Below, piece by piece: positions 33,464-43,166 of a stretch of DNA of 64,000 nucleotides. The stretch covers positions 682,001-746,000 of the forward strand of contig NZ_LWAE01000002.1 in NCBI RefSeq assembly GCF_001623875.1. Reading direction: 5' to 3'. Position 1 is the first letter of the stretch. Each line of letters begins with the position of its first letter. The stretch comes from Clostridium magnum DSM 2767. GTDB lineage: Bacteria; Bacillota; Clostridia; Clostridiales; Clostridiaceae. The notes below the pieces were generated by a model. It saw only the letters and a list, made by a program, of their open reading frames with translations. It was not told where the DNA came from and did not search any database. Made by a program: the position numbers and the translations under genes.

Positions 33464-33490
33464 ACAAATTAAAGGTTTTAACAGTTGTTT
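33453..33490 (+). terminator. Terminator overlapping the end of the MocR gene
   Basis: ACAGCTGTTAA (33453-33463) pairs with TTAACAGTTGT (33478-33488), followed by TTTTATT. The left arm is inside the coding sequence. Confidence 0.7.
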
Positions 33491-33603
33491 TTATTAATTT
33501 GGTTGGTAAAATTTCTAGTCTTTTGGTTGGAGAAATTATATTTGTTTACTATTATAATTTTATTACGATGATGAAAGATTAATGAAAAGGAGCGTACTAT
33601 ATT

Positions 33604-34221
33604 ATGTTACAATATTTAATTCAAGGATTTATACTAGGTTTTAGTTATGTTGCACCTATAGGTATGCAAAATTTATATGTAATAAATACAGCTATATCTA
33701 TGAATAAGAGAAGAGCTTATGAAGTGGCGCTTATTACTATATTTTTCGACATAACTTTGTCTATTGCAAGCTTTTTTGGCATAGGGATGCTTATGGACAA
33801 AGTTTATTTTCTTAAGCTATCTGTTCTTTTTTTAGGATCTATTACCGTTATATATATAGGAGCAAGTCTTATAAAATCTAAGCCGCAGATATCAAAGGAA
33901 GTAGGTGTAAACATGTCATTATATAAAGTAATAGTGGCCTGTTTTATGGTAACTTGGTTTAATCCTCAAGCAATAATAGATGGTTCTTTATTACTTGGAA
34001 GCTTTAGGGCATCCTTGCCTTTTTATGCTTTAAAGTTTTTTATTGCTGGAGTATGTGCAGCATCCTTTATATGGTTTACTTTCCTAGCTACCGCTTTTTC
34101 TGTTTTTAAAAATAGTTTTAATGAAAAGATTCTAGGAAAAATAAATGTAATTTGTGGATATATAATCATTTACTATGGCATAAAACTAGCATATAGTTTT
34201 ATTATTCTAATATTTCATTAA
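33604..34221 (+). CDS. LysE-family amino acid exporter
   Basis: This 205-residue, six-helix membrane protein has the LysE/ArgO start LIQGFILGFSYVAPIGMQNLYVINTA and the central TWFNPQAIIDGSLLLG motif. LysE proteins export basic or other amino acids. The preceding MocR regulator suggests induction by an amino acid. AAAGGAGCG precedes the ATG. It converges with the protease gene, with a single base between the two stop codons. Confidence 0.9.
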   Translation: MLQYLIQGFILGFSYVAPIGMQNLYVINTAISMNKRRAYEVALITIFFDITLSIASFFGIGMLMDKVYFLKLSVLFLGSITVIYIGASLIKSKPQISKEVGVNMSLYKVIVACFMVTWFNPQAIIDGSLLLGSFRASLPFYALKFFIAGVCAASFIWFTFLATAFSVFKNSFNEKILGKINVICGYIIIYYGIKLAYSFIILIFH

Positions 34222-34222
34222 T

Positions 34223-35494
34223 CTAATTAGAAGAATTGTTAGATACAAGTTTTACTGCGTTATAAGCATTAACTTTACCAAAACCATAATAAATATCTCT
34301 ACCTGTTGTACCTAAGTCTTTAGCGGATTGATCAAGAATTTGTTTTATCTCACTAGGTGTTAAATTTGGATTTTCAGCTTTTATCATTGCTGCAACAGCT
34401 GAAACTATAGGTGCCGCCATTGAAGTACCACTCATATATGCATATTTGCCGTTAGGAACAGTACTTAATATGTTATCTCCAGGAGCAGAAACTTCTACTT
34501 TAGTGCCATAATTTGAATAAGAGGCTTTTCTATCATTTTTGCTTAATGCTGACACTGTATAAACATTTGAGTTTGATGCTGGTGAATAATTAGAACAATC
34601 TACATTATCATTACCAGCTGCTACTACTACAAGTGTTCCTTTGTCAGTAGCGTATTGAATAGCATAATCTATTTCCGGTATAGTTCCCTTCATACCCAAA
34701 CTTAAATTGATCACATCTGCACCCTTGTCAGCTGCCCACTTTATTCCTTTAGCAATTATGTCGCTATCACCGGACCCACTGCTATCAAGAACCTTTACAG
34801 GAATAATTTTTACATCTAAGTTTCCAACGATGCCAAGTAAACCAGTTGTAGTTGATGAAGAACTAACAGTGGTGTTAGTAGTTATTATTCCACTTAGGTG
34901 AGTTCCATGTCCATTATCATCCATTGCATCAGTAGTGTTATTTACAAAATTATATCCATTAGAAGTATCTATCTTACCTTTTAATGCTGGATGAGTATAA
35001 TCAACACCTGTATCTATTACTGCAACCTTTACCTGCCTTACTTGATTTACAAAAGACCAGGCTTTATCAGCTTCAACAGATTGTAAATCCCATTCTAAAT
35101 CTTTAAGTGAAGTATTAGTGTTTTTATTACCTGTGTCATTTTGCAAATCAGGATCTTGTCTTCTAACAGGAGGTAGTCCTATTTTTACAGGTGGTAACCC
35201 AATTCTTACCGGTTTTCTCATATTTCTTAGACCATTAATTTTAGTAAGTTTGCTGTTTAGCTCATTATCAGAAAGTTTGTTTGAATAGACTACTGCTTGA
35301 CTACTATTTAAAATTTCAATATTTGAGTCAGAAAGTTTGTTTTTTATATCTATTATGTCTTGTGGCGAAGAGATACTAACTACTTGTCTTACAGAATTCA
35401 TATTTAAATTATTAATAGGTGAAATTGCCATAGAAGATGATAGATTAGTGGTTAGTCCAATAAGCATTAATAAGCATATTATTTTTTTGTTCAT
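34223..35494 (-). CDS. Secreted subtilisin-like (S8) serine protease
   Basis: Residues 1-27 of this 423-residue protein are a signal peptide. Residues 28-125 are a pro-region containing a tandem IGLPPV repeat. The catalytic domain has the Asp in VAVIDTGVDYTHPALKG, the His in DDNGHGTHLSGII and the Ser in YMSGTSMAAPIVSAVAAM, with the oxyanion Asn in VVAAGNDN. It should be exported and self-processed. The ATG at 35494 follows GGAGGAAAAG and is preferred to an in-frame ATG 21 nt upstream. It is convergent with lysE, and no terminator fits in the 1-nt gap. Confidence 0.94.
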   Translation of the reverse strand: MNKKIICLLMLIGLTTNLSSSMAISPINNLNMNSVRQVVSISSPQDIIDIKNKLSDSNIEILNSSQAVVYSNKLSDNELNSKLTKINGLRNMRKPVRIGLPPVKIGLPPVRRQDPDLQNDTGNKNTNTSLKDLEWDLQSVEADKAWSFVNQVRQVKVAVIDTGVDYTHPALKGKIDTSNGYNFVNNTTDAMDDNGHGTHLSGIITTNTTVSSSSTTTGLLGIVGNLDVKIIPVKVLDSSGSGDSDIIAKGIKWAADKGADVINLSLGMKGTIPEIDYAIQYATDKGTLVVVAAGNDNVDCSNYSPASNSNVYTVSALSKNDRKASYSNYGTKVEVSAPGDNILSTVPNGKYAYMSGTSMAAPIVSAVAAMIKAENPNLTPSEIKQILDQSAKDLGTTGRDIYYGFGKVNAYNAVKLVSNNSSN

Positions 35495-35835
35495 TATTTC
35501 TTTTCCTCCATTCAAAGTAAAACAAAAATTATAATTACTATCAATATTATTTTAATTCAAAAATATTAATAAGACTTTAATAAATTATGGCAAAATTGCG
35601 GCATGTTATATTATTTAAAAATTTATTATAAATATTAATTGGATATTTCGAAAAATTTAATTTAACTTTAAACTGTGAAAAAAAGTATAGAAAAATTCCA
35701 TTTCTTAAATAAGAAATAAAACGAAAAAAGGAAGAGAAGTTTAAAAGTTTATTAAATAAATTAAAAATATCAAAATTTGAAAGTAAAAAACCTGACAGAA
35801 TAAAATGAAAATTGAGACAGAGTGCTTTAAAAACG

Positions 35836-35864
35836 TTGCAATATTTCGGAAGTTAAGGTAAAAT
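35836..35864 (+). promoter_or_regulatory. Likely promoter of the hydrogenase operon
   Basis: TTGCAA (35836-35841), a 17-bp spacer and TAAAAT (35859-35864) lie 45 bp before the first hydrogenase gene. No Rex- or FNR-type palindrome is visible in 35495-35909. The rest of that interval is plain AT-rich DNA. Confidence 0.6.
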
Positions 35865-35909
35865 ATATTAAGGGATGATACTTAACAATATTTACAAGGG
35901 GGAGAAAAA

Positions 35910-36386
35910 ATGTGTAATTCATTTGACTACAGTAAACTAGATACTATATTGCAAAAACATAATTTTGATTCTAGCAATATTATTGCAATATTGCAGGATA
36001 CCCAAGAGATTTACAGGTATTTGCCTAAAGAGGTATTTGCATATTTATCAGAAAAACTTGGGATAAGCAGAGCTAAAATATATAGTGTGGCAACTTTTTA
36101 TGAAAACTTTTCTTTGGAACCTAAAGGTAAGTATATAATAAAAATATGCGATGGTACTGCTTGTCACGTTAGAAAATCTATTCCAGTATTGGAGGCTCTA
36201 AGAAAGGACTTAGGTCTTTCTGAAGCTAAAAAAACAACAGATGACTTAATGTTTACGGTGGAAACGGTTTCCTGTCTTGGTGCGTGTGGACTTGCACCTG
36301 CCATTACTGTTAATGATAAAGTACATGGTACTATGACACCAGAGAAAGCGATAGAGCTTTTAAATACGCTTAAGGAGGAGAAATAG
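35910..36386 (+). CDS. hydC: Hydrogenase gamma subunit, NuoE-like [2Fe-2S] protein
   Basis: The 158-residue protein matches the 24-kDa NuoE family. It has a helical N-terminus (LQDTQEIYRYLPKEVFAYLSEKLGI), ATFYENFSLEPKGKY, then the [2Fe-2S] cysteines in CDGTACHVR and SCLGACGLAP. Together with the next two genes it forms a HydABC-type soluble hydrogenase that couples NADH and ferredoxin oxidation to H2. GGGGGAG precedes the ATG, and the next gene starts 2 nt after the stop. Confidence 0.94.
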   Translation: MCNSFDYSKLDTILQKHNFDSSNIIAILQDTQEIYRYLPKEVFAYLSEKLGISRAKIYSVATFYENFSLEPKGKYIIKICDGTACHVRKSIPVLEALRKDLGLSEAKKTTDDLMFTVETVSCLGACGLAPAITVNDKVHGTMTPEKAIELLNTLKEEK

Positions 36387-36387
36387 T

Positions 36388-38268
36388 ATGATGCTTCTTA
36401 ATAGAAATGATTTAATTAATGCAAGAAATGCTTATAAAGCTAGTTTCGCAAAAGAAAAGAAAAAAATTCTTATATGTGCTGGTACTGGTTGTGTTGCTGG
36501 TGGTTCATTAGAAATTTATGATGAATTAATAAGAATAATGAAAGAAAAGGGAATAAACTGTGAGGTAGCTCTTGAGACAGAACCACATGATGAAACTATA
36601 GGAGTTAAAAAGAGTGGATGTCACGGATTCTGTGAAATGGGTCCTCTTGTAAGAATAGAACCATTTGGGTATTTATATATAAAAGTAAAATTAGAAGATT
36701 GTGCAGAAATTATAGAAAAAACTATAGTTAATGATGAGTGCGTTGATAGACTTGTATATAATAAAAATGGACAAATGTCTAGAAAACAGGAAGAAATTCC
36801 TTTCTATGAAAAACAAACAAGACTTGCTCTTGAGCACTGTGGACATATTGATGCAACTTCAATAGAAGAATATATTGCTGTAGGCGGATATTCTGCATTT
36901 GAAAAAGTATTGTTTGATATGAGCGGTGATGAGGTTATTAAACAAATAGATGAGTCAAATTTAAGAGGCCGTGGAGGCGGTGGATTCCCTGCTGGTAAAA
37001 AATGGGCTCAGGTAAAACGTCAAGCAGAGCCAATCAAATATGTTGTATGTAACGGCGACGAAGGAGACCCAGGTGCCTTCATGGATAGAAGTATAATGGA
37101 AGGAGATCCTCACAGAGTACTTGAAGGTATGATGATTGCTGCTGTTGCTTGTGGTGCTCAAAAAGGATTTATATATGTTCGTGCAGAGTATCCTCTTGCT
37201 GTAGACAGACTTGCTACTGCTATTGCAGAAGCAAAGGCATGCGGACTTATGGGAGAAAATATTCTTGGAACAAACTTCAGCTTTGATATGCAAATTAATA
37301 AAGGAGCAGGTGCCTTTGTATGTGGTGAAGGAAGTGCTCTTACAGCTTCAATAGAAGGAAAAAGAGGTATGCCAAGAGTAAAACCTCCAAGAACTGTTGA
37401 ACAAGGACTTTTTGGTAAACCAACAGTACTTAATAATGTTGAAACATATGCTAATGTACCACCAATTATCCTTAGAGGATCAGAATGGTACAAATCAGTT
37501 GGACCAGAAAATAGTCCTGGAACAAAAGCTTTTGCGTTAACAGGAAATATTGAAAATACAGGGCTTATTGAGGTACCAATGGGTACAACCCTTAAAGAAG
37601 TAATATTTGACGTTGGTGGCGGAATAAGAGGCGGAAAGAAATTTAAGGCTGTTCAAATCGGAGGTCCATCCGGTGGATGTCTTACAGAAAAACACCTTGA
37701 TTTACCATTAGATTTTGATTCACTTAAAAAAGCAGGTGCAATGATAGGTTCCGGTGGACTTGTTGTTATGGACGAAGATACCTGTATGGTTGAAGTTGCA
37801 AGATTCTTCATGAACTTTACAAAAAATGAGTCATGTGGTAAGTGCGTTCCTTGTCGTGAAGGTACTAAGAGAATGCTTGAAATTCTTGAGGGAATTGTTG
37901 AAGGTAGAGGTAAGTTAGAGGATATTGATACATTACTAGAACTTGCAGATACTATAAAATCAACTGCGTTATGTGGACTTGGAAAAACTGCACCATCACC
38001 AGTTGTTAGTACCATTGAGAACTTCCGTGATGAATATTTAGCTCATATTGTTGATAAAAAATGTCCATCAAAAACATGTCAAAAACTTAAGAAAATATTT
38101 ATTGATAAAGATGAATGTAAGGGATGTTCTAAGTGTGCAAAAGGTTGTCCAGTTGGAGCAATTTCCGGTAAGATTAAGGAGCCATTTACAATTGATGAAA
38201 ATAAGTGCATAAAATGTGGAGCTTGTATAGACGCTTGTGCATTTAAAGCTATTAAGGAGGATTGGTAG
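36388..38268 (+). CDS. hydB: Hydrogenase beta subunit, NuoF-like flavoprotein
   Basis: Domains in order in this 626-residue protein: a thioredoxin-like [2Fe-2S] domain (CAGTGCVAGG...GCHGFC, 30-95); a NuoF core with the NADH/FMN sites GRGGGGFPAGKKW and CNGDEGDPGAFMDR (near 190-235); a [4Fe-4S] site SCGKCVPCREG near 485; and two C-terminal ferredoxin clusters CKGCSKCAKGCPVGA and CIKCGACIDACAFKA. FMN in this subunit is regarded as the bifurcation site in HydABC enzymes. AAGGAGG precedes the ATG. It ends 1 nt before the hydA start codon. Confidence 0.95.
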   Translation: MMLLNRNDLINARNAYKASFAKEKKKILICAGTGCVAGGSLEIYDELIRIMKEKGINCEVALETEPHDETIGVKKSGCHGFCEMGPLVRIEPFGYLYIKVKLEDCAEIIEKTIVNDECVDRLVYNKNGQMSRKQEEIPFYEKQTRLALEHCGHIDATSIEEYIAVGGYSAFEKVLFDMSGDEVIKQIDESNLRGRGGGGFPAGKKWAQVKRQAEPIKYVVCNGDEGDPGAFMDRSIMEGDPHRVLEGMMIAAVACGAQKGFIYVRAEYPLAVDRLATAIAEAKACGLMGENILGTNFSFDMQINKGAGAFVCGEGSALTASIEGKRGMPRVKPPRTVEQGLFGKPTVLNNVETYANVPPIILRGSEWYKSVGPENSPGTKAFALTGNIENTGLIEVPMGTTLKEVIFDVGGGIRGGKKFKAVQIGGPSGGCLTEKHLDLPLDFDSLKKAGAMIGSGGLVVMDEDTCMVEVARFFMNFTKNESCGKCVPCREGTKRMLEILEGIVEGRGKLEDIDTLLELADTIKSTALCGLGKTAPSPVVSTIENFRDEYLAHIVDKKCPSKTCQKLKKIFIDKDECKGCSKCAKGCPVGAISGKIKEPFTIDENKCIKCGACIDACAFKAIKEDW

Positions 38269-38269
38269 A

Positions 38270-39958
38270 ATGAGCAGACAGTTTATGACTATAGATAACG
38301 TGCCTGTAGAAATTAAGGGTGAAAAAAATATTCTTGAACTAGTTAGAAGAGAGGGTATTGACTTACCAACATTCTGTTTCTATTCAGAGCTTTCAGTTTA
38401 TGGTGCTTGCCGTATGTGTATGGTTGAAACTAAACGAGGAGGCATGGAAGCTGCATGTTCTACACCACCAAAAGCTGGCATGGAAATATTTACTAATACC
38501 CCAAGACTTAGAAAGTACAGAAAAAATATTCTTGAGTTATTGCTTGCAAATCACTGCAGAGATTGTACAACTTGTGAAAAAAGTGGTCGTTGTAGATTGC
38601 AGTATTTAGCAAAACGTTTTGGAATAAAGAAAGTAAGATTTGAAAATAGTTCCAATAAGAATTTAATCGACGATTCATCAGTAAGTATAGTAAGAGACCA
38701 AAGCAAATGTATCCTATGTGGTGACTGCGTAAGAGTATGTGAAGAAGTTCAAAATGTTGGAGTAATTGACTTTGCTCACAGAGGTTCAAAAATGACTGTA
38801 ACTACTGCCTTTGATGAACCAATAGGGGACTCTAATTGTGTTAGCTGCGGTCAGTGCGCAGCAGTATGTCCTACTGGTGCTATTGTAGTTAAGAGTAATA
38901 CAGATAAGCTTTGGAATGAGCTTAGTGATAAGAATACACAGGTTGTAGTTCAAGTTGCTCCTGCTGTAAGAGTAGCTATAACCTCAGAATTAGGACAGGG
39001 AAATGGTCAAAATTCAATGGGCAAAATAGTAGCAGCTCTTAGAAAAATGGGCTTTGACAAGGTATTTGATACTTCAGTATCAGCAGACCTTACAGTTATA
39101 GAAGAAACAAATGAGTTTATTGGAAAACTTCAGCAAAAAGAGAATTTACCATTATTCTCATCCTGCTGCCCTGGTTGGATAAACTATGTAGAAAATTTCC
39201 ATCCAGAACTTTTAAATAAAAATATTTCAAGTTGTAAATCACCAATGCAAATGTTTGCTGCTGTATTAAAAGACTATTATAAGAGTGATGATAAAAAACT
39301 TGTAAGCGTAGCAATTATGCCATGTTCAGCAAAGAAATATGAAGCGACTAGAGAAGAATTTAAGAGAAATGGTGTTCCTGATGTAGATTATGTTGTAACT
39401 ACACAAGAACTTATTAACATGATAAAAGAATCAGGAATCGTATTCTCAGAGTTAGAACCTGAAGCAGTTGATATGCCATTTGATCTTAGCAGTGGTGCTG
39501 GTGTTATATTTGGAGTAACTGGTGGTGTTACAGAAGCTGTTATGCGTAAAGTTTTAAGTGACCAACCAATTTCAGTAGTACGTTCTCTTGCTTTTGAGAC
39601 TGTTAGAGGAATGGACGGTGTTAAAGAAGCTGCTCTTACTGTTGGTGATCGTGAAATAAAAGTTGCAGTAGTAAGTGGCCTTAAAAATGCGGATGATGTT
39701 ATAAAGAAGATAAAGTCTGGTGAAGCTCATTATGATTTTGTTGAAGTTATGGCATGTCCAGGCGGATGCGTTGCTGGTGCTGGACAACCTTTCGCAAAAG
39801 ATGGTGGAAAATTAAAACGTGGCGATGGATTATATCAAGCAGATAAAATGACTAGTATAAGCCGTGCAGATGACAATCCTTTAATGGAAAAATTATATTC
39901 AGGAATTTTAAAAGATAGAGTTCATGAATTATTACATGTACACTATCACGTAAAATAG
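38270..39958 (+). CDS. hydA: [FeFe] hydrogenase catalytic subunit
   Basis: The 562-residue protein carries an N-terminal [2Fe-2S] domain (CFYSELSVYGACRMC), a His-Cys cluster (HCRDCTTCEKSGRC) and two [4Fe-4S] clusters (CILCGDCVRVC, CVSCGQCAAVC). The H-cluster domain has the three signatures: SSCCPGW, MPCSAKKYEA and EVMACPGGCVAGAGQP. The first has Ser where Thr is common (TSCCP), as in some other members. The domain content is that of the trimeric electron-bifurcating group, though it is shorter than the roughly 640-residue Thermotoga subunit. The ATG at 38270 follows AAGGAGG. The operon ends with a hairpin at 40000. Confidence 0.95.
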   Translation: MSRQFMTIDNVPVEIKGEKNILELVRREGIDLPTFCFYSELSVYGACRMCMVETKRGGMEAACSTPPKAGMEIFTNTPRLRKYRKNILELLLANHCRDCTTCEKSGRCRLQYLAKRFGIKKVRFENSSNKNLIDDSSVSIVRDQSKCILCGDCVRVCEEVQNVGVIDFAHRGSKMTVTTAFDEPIGDSNCVSCGQCAAVCPTGAIVVKSNTDKLWNELSDKNTQVVVQVAPAVRVAITSELGQGNGQNSMGKIVAALRKMGFDKVFDTSVSADLTVIEETNEFIGKLQQKENLPLFSSCCPGWINYVENFHPELLNKNISSCKSPMQMFAAVLKDYYKSDDKKLVSVAIMPCSAKKYEATREEFKRNGVPDVDYVVTTQELINMIKESGIVFSELEPEAVDMPFDLSSGAGVIFGVTGGVTEAVMRKVLSDQPISVVRSLAFETVRGMDGVKEAALTVGDREIKVAVVSGLKNADDVIKKIKSGEAHYDFVEVMACPGGCVAGAGQPFAKDGGKLKRGDGLYQADKMTSISRADDNPLMEKLYSGILKDRVHELLHVHYHVK

Positions 39959-39999
39959 TAATTTTTGTATAAGTTTAAATTATATAATTACCTAAAAAA

Positions 40000-40040
40000 G
40001 GGCGTAGTATCATTTATTATGATGCTGCGCTCATTTTATT
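40000..40040 (+). terminator. Terminator of the hydrogenase operon
   Basis: GGCGTAGTATCAT pairs with ATGATGCTGCGCT around TTATT and is followed by CATTTTATT. Confidence 0.75.
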
Positions 40041-40091
40041 AGTTAATATTTTATTGAATACTTTTGTTAAGTAATTTATCTAGTTCAATTT

Positions 40092-40454
40092 TTACTTTAC
40101 ATTTAAAAGCCAACTCTTTGCTTCCAATTCACTTTTACATATCTTAATAGGTATTGAAATAGATTGAGAGAATTTCTCTATGGCCATACCTTCAAAAAAG
40201 GAAGCTCCAAAAATTGCACTTGCTAAAACATAGTTTTCAGTATTATTGATATATTCTTTGAATGCGTTTACAGTATCAATATCATATTTTAAGTTAGTAA
40301 TATTAATTAAAGAAAGTACTGAGTTTTTAGGCTGTTTAGAAATAAATAATCTTGATTCATCAAGAAGTTTAAATATATCCTTCCTTGATAAATTTGAAAA
40401 ATTTAGTGTTAGTATATTTCTATTTTTATAATTTGTGAAATAGCATCTTTTCAT
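40092..40454 (-). CDS. Small STAS/SpoIIAA-like protein
   Basis: The 120-residue protein has the strand-helix order of STAS/SpoIIAA-like domains (NRNILTLNFSNLSRKDIFKLLDESRLFISKQPKNSVLSLINITNL...). It lacks the usual D-S-T/S-G phosphorylation loop. A CGGAGG site precedes the ATG at 40454, which is preferred over an ATG 18 nt upstream. It is a single gene, and the intergenic region to the next gene contains no further feature. The function is unknown; assignment to the SpoIIAA-like fold is by pattern only. Confidence 0.55.
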   Translation of the reverse strand: MKRCYFTNYKNRNILTLNFSNLSRKDIFKLLDESRLFISKQPKNSVLSLINITNLKYDIDTVNAFKEYINNTENYVLASAIFGASFFEGMAIEKFSQSISIPIKICKSELEAKSWLLNVK

Positions 40455-40793
40455 AATATCCTCCGACAGCATTAATCATTACATTAATATATTCCAGTAA
40501 ATAATGAATAATAACTATTGTTTTTATAATGAGGAATAAAGTTTTGTCTAAAATTTAACTATATAGATATAGATGAGATTCCTTTAGTGGAGCAAAATAA
40601 CACAAAAATCCAAGTAAAATGTAGAAAAATGTAGGAATTTAAATTATAAATTAAATGCTAGTTATTTTGTTAACTTGACTAAAAAATATTACAAGTTATA
40701 CTAATAAGAGATGTAAAACAATTGTAAAATGTAGGTGCATAATTATATTATAATATATTTTAAATGAGGTAGTGATTAGATTGGGGTGTTGGT

Positions 40794-41144
40794 GTGCCTA
40801 ATAAAGATTTAGAACTAGAAGAAAAGATTAGGAGATTGGTTATCAAAATTGTAAAACATTACAGAGGTAAGGGTCCTGAAAATGTTAAAATTAAATTAGA
40901 AAATTCTAGTATAGAGATATCTATAAAAGGGATTCTTTCGAATTTATCAGAGATTTTGGTTAAAGAAGGTGCTGTTCAAATAGTAAAAGATTATTGGAAG
41001 ATTATGAAGCCTTATCTTGAAAAAGAATTTTCAAAAGAAGTATATGAGCTTATTGGAAGTAATTTTAAATATAGTTGGGAGATATGTAATTTAGAAAATG
41101 AAGAGAGAACAATAATAATCAAAATTGATGAAATAGCTTTTTAA
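40794..41144 (+). CDS. DUF2294-family protein
   Basis: The 116-residue protein matches the DUF2294 pattern: KIVKHYRGKGPENVKIKLENSSIEISIKGILS near the start, then EGAVQIVKDYWKIMKPYLEKEF. It is soluble. The start is GTG at 40794 with GGGGTG upstream. In front, TTGTAA and TATTAT at 18-bp spacing could be the promoter. The biochemical function of this family is not known to me. It stands alone, with a terminator downstream. Confidence 0.72.
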   Translation: MPNKDLELEEKIRRLVIKIVKHYRGKGPENVKIKLENSSIEISIKGILSNLSEILVKEGAVQIVKDYWKIMKPYLEKEFSKEVYELIGSNFKYSWEICNLENEERTIIIKIDEIAF

Positions 41145-41221
41145 TAGGCCGGCGCAGGCGAAGCAATACGTCTTGTGCTGGTGTTTTTATTTTTGTAAGT
41201 CAGTCGAATAAAGCAAAAGCG

Positions 41222-41249
41222 AAAAGTGTCTTAGTTAAGGCACTTTTTT
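41222..41249 (+). terminator. Terminator before the aminopeptidase gene
   Basis: AAAAGTG-CTTA pairs with TAAG-CACTTTT, followed by TTC. Confidence 0.65.
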
Positions 41250-41302
41250 CATATACTAAGACTGTGATACAATAATGAATATATTTAGATGGAGGTAAAT
41301 TT

Positions 41303-42418
41303 ATGAAAGACTCTAGGATAGTAACACTTGCAAAAAATCTAATTAATTACTCCTGTGATATTAAAAAGGGTGAAAAGGTACTGATAGAAACTATAGGAAT
41401 TCCTAATCCTTTAACTCTTGAGTTGATAAAACAAACTTATATATCAGGAGGAATTCCATTTGTAACAAATAAGCTTCCAGAAGTTGATAGAGAGTTATAT
41501 ATGGATTGTAATGAAGAACAGCTAGAAATGATGGCAAAATATGAAGCATCTAGAATGGCAGACATGGATGCATATATAGGATTAAGGGCACCAAGTAACT
41601 TAACAGAAGCTGCTGATGTATCAGAAGAAAATATGTCTATTGTTATGAAAAAATTTTGGCAGCCTGTTCATGGGGAAATAAGAGTTCCTAAAACTAAATG
41701 GGTAGTTTTAAGGTATCCGACAGCAGCTATGGCTCAAGCAGCAGGAATTAGTACAGAAGCTTTTGAAGATTTTTATTTTGATGTTTGTAATTTAGATTAT
41801 GGTAAAATGTCAAAGGCTATGGACTCTTTAGTAGATCTAATGAATAAAACAGACAAAGTTCATATAAAAGGAGAAGGCACAGACTTGAACTTTTCCATTA
41901 AGGGACTAAATGCTATAAAATGTGATGGAAAATTAAATATTCCAGATGGAGAGGTTTATAGTGCTCCTGTTAAGGATTCAGTAAATGGATATATTACATA
42001 TAATACTCCAGCAGTATACAATGGATTTACTTATGAAAATATAAGACTTGAATTTAAAGAGGGTAAAATTGTAAAAGCTATAGCAAACGATACAGAAAGA
42101 ATAAATAAAGTATTTGATACAGACGAAGGGGCAAGGTATGTAGGAGAGTTTGCAATAGGAGTTAACCCATACATATTAAAGCCAATGAAAGAAACTTTAT
42201 TTGATGAAAAGATAGCAGGTTCTATTCACTTTACACCGGGAGCGGCTTATGATGATTGCTTTAATGGAAATAGGTCTTCAGTACATTGGGATTTAGTATA
42301 CATACAAAGACCAGAATATGGTGGTGGTGAGATTTATTTTGATGACATATTAATAAGAAAAGATGGATTATTTGTAGTTGATGAACTGAAGGAGTTGAAT
42401 ACTGACAACTTAAAATAA
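41303..42418 (+). CDS. M29-family metallo-aminopeptidase
   Basis: This 371-residue protein follows the AmpS/PepS/thermophilic aminopeptidase T pattern. It has NYSCDIKKGEKVLIE at the start, then the metal ligands in IPDGEVYSAPV (Glu), RYVGEFAIGVNP (Glu), GSIHFTPGAAYDDCFNG (His) and SSVHWDLV (His and Asp). These enzymes release N-terminal residues from peptides and carry two metal ions. The length is slightly shorter than the usual 400-410, mainly in the N-terminal half. TGGAGG precedes the ATG. It stands alone, followed by a decayed repeat copy. Confidence 0.9.
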   Translation: MKDSRIVTLAKNLINYSCDIKKGEKVLIETIGIPNPLTLELIKQTYISGGIPFVTNKLPEVDRELYMDCNEEQLEMMAKYEASRMADMDAYIGLRAPSNLTEAADVSEENMSIVMKKFWQPVHGEIRVPKTKWVVLRYPTAAMAQAAGISTEAFEDFYFDVCNLDYGKMSKAMDSLVDLMNKTDKVHIKGEGTDLNFSIKGLNAIKCDGKLNIPDGEVYSAPVKDSVNGYITYNTPAVYNGFTYENIRLEFKEGKIVKAIANDTERINKVFDTDEGARYVGEFAIGVNPYILKPMKETLFDEKIAGSIHFTPGAAYDDCFNGNRSSVHWDLVYIQRPEYGGGEIYFDDILIRKDGLFVVDELKELNTDNLK

Positions 42419-42539
42419 TGTAGTAAAGGATATGCAGTGGAAAGAAGAGGAATCTCTATAATTAAATATTTTTTAGTGTAATAAATATAACTTTATGCAA
42501 TCTTGCAGACACAACTTTGCATAAAGTTATATGCTTTTC

Positions 42540-42595
42540 ATTAAGTGGAAACTTGACTTAAATGGGGGTGTTAGAGTGAGTAGTTATCGCATAAA
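42540..42595 (+). repeat. Interspersed element, copy H (short, diverged)
   Basis: AAGTGGAAACTTGACTTAAATG is joined directly to GTGTTAGAGTGAGTAGTTATC and GCATAAAA. This is the same internal deletion as copy D, with more substitutions. Only the ends of the full element remain. Confidence 0.6.
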
Positions 42596-42662
42596 AAGAA
42601 ATTTTGTTGATATACAATAATCTGCTATAGATTGCTGAAATCAGCATACACTTCAATTTATA

Positions 42663-43166
42663 TTAGCGCCATATTGAGCAAATATAGTATACAATTTCAT
42701 CAATATTATTGTCATTAATTAAGTGTAAATCACAGCTCTTCTTATAAATCTCATATCTTTCATGAAAAAGTTGGTGAAGTTTTTGAACCTCATTTTTTAA
42801 AAGAGATCTATTATTAAATACTTCCTCATCTTGCACAATCTTCTCTACAGATCTATCTATGAAAATTACAACTCCATTTTCTTTTAGTTTTTTCATATTT
42901 GAAGTATCCTTTATTACATCTATTCCAGCAGAAATTATTGATGATTTTGTACTGCTTAACTTTTCAATCGTTTCATTTTCTAAAATTCTAGAATTATTTT
43001 CTTCAATATTCAATAGTTCAGATATAGATTCTTCACTTTTAACTTCTATATATTGATCCGTATTAAAAAATTTAAATCCTAATTTCTCTGATAAAATTTT
43101 GCCTATAACAGTCCTTCCAGAGCCAGGCATACCTACTAAAATTATGTTTTTGTTCATTGTTTCCAT
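42663..43166 (-). CDS. Shikimate-kinase-like P-loop kinase, diverged
   Basis: This 167-residue protein has Walker A GMPGSGRT (13-20), the Asp of FFNTDQYIE where shikimate kinases have D-x-D/Y-I-E, an Arg in SRILENE and a lid segment FNNRSLL. The glycine triplet that contacts shikimate (usually G-G-G) is replaced by SAGIDVI, and the DQ motif is changed. It may be a paralogue with a different substrate rather than the housekeeping AroK. GAGGAGATGAGGTA precedes the ATG. It stands alone; no other aromatic-pathway gene is near. Confidence 0.7.
   Translation of the reverse strand: METMNKNIILVGMPGSGRTVIGKILSEKLGFKFFNTDQYIEVKSEESISELLNIEENNSRILENETIEKLSSTKSSIISAGIDVIKDTSNMKKLKENGVVIFIDRSVEKIVQDEEVFNNRSLLKNEVQKLHQLFHERYEIYKKSCDLHLINDNNIDEIVYYICSIWR

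Noticed and set aside
35495-35909. Rex or FNR operator before the hydrogenase operon
   Set aside because: No TTGTGA-N6-TCACAA or GTRAY-N4-RTYAC palindrome was found there; only a plain promoter-like pair is visible.
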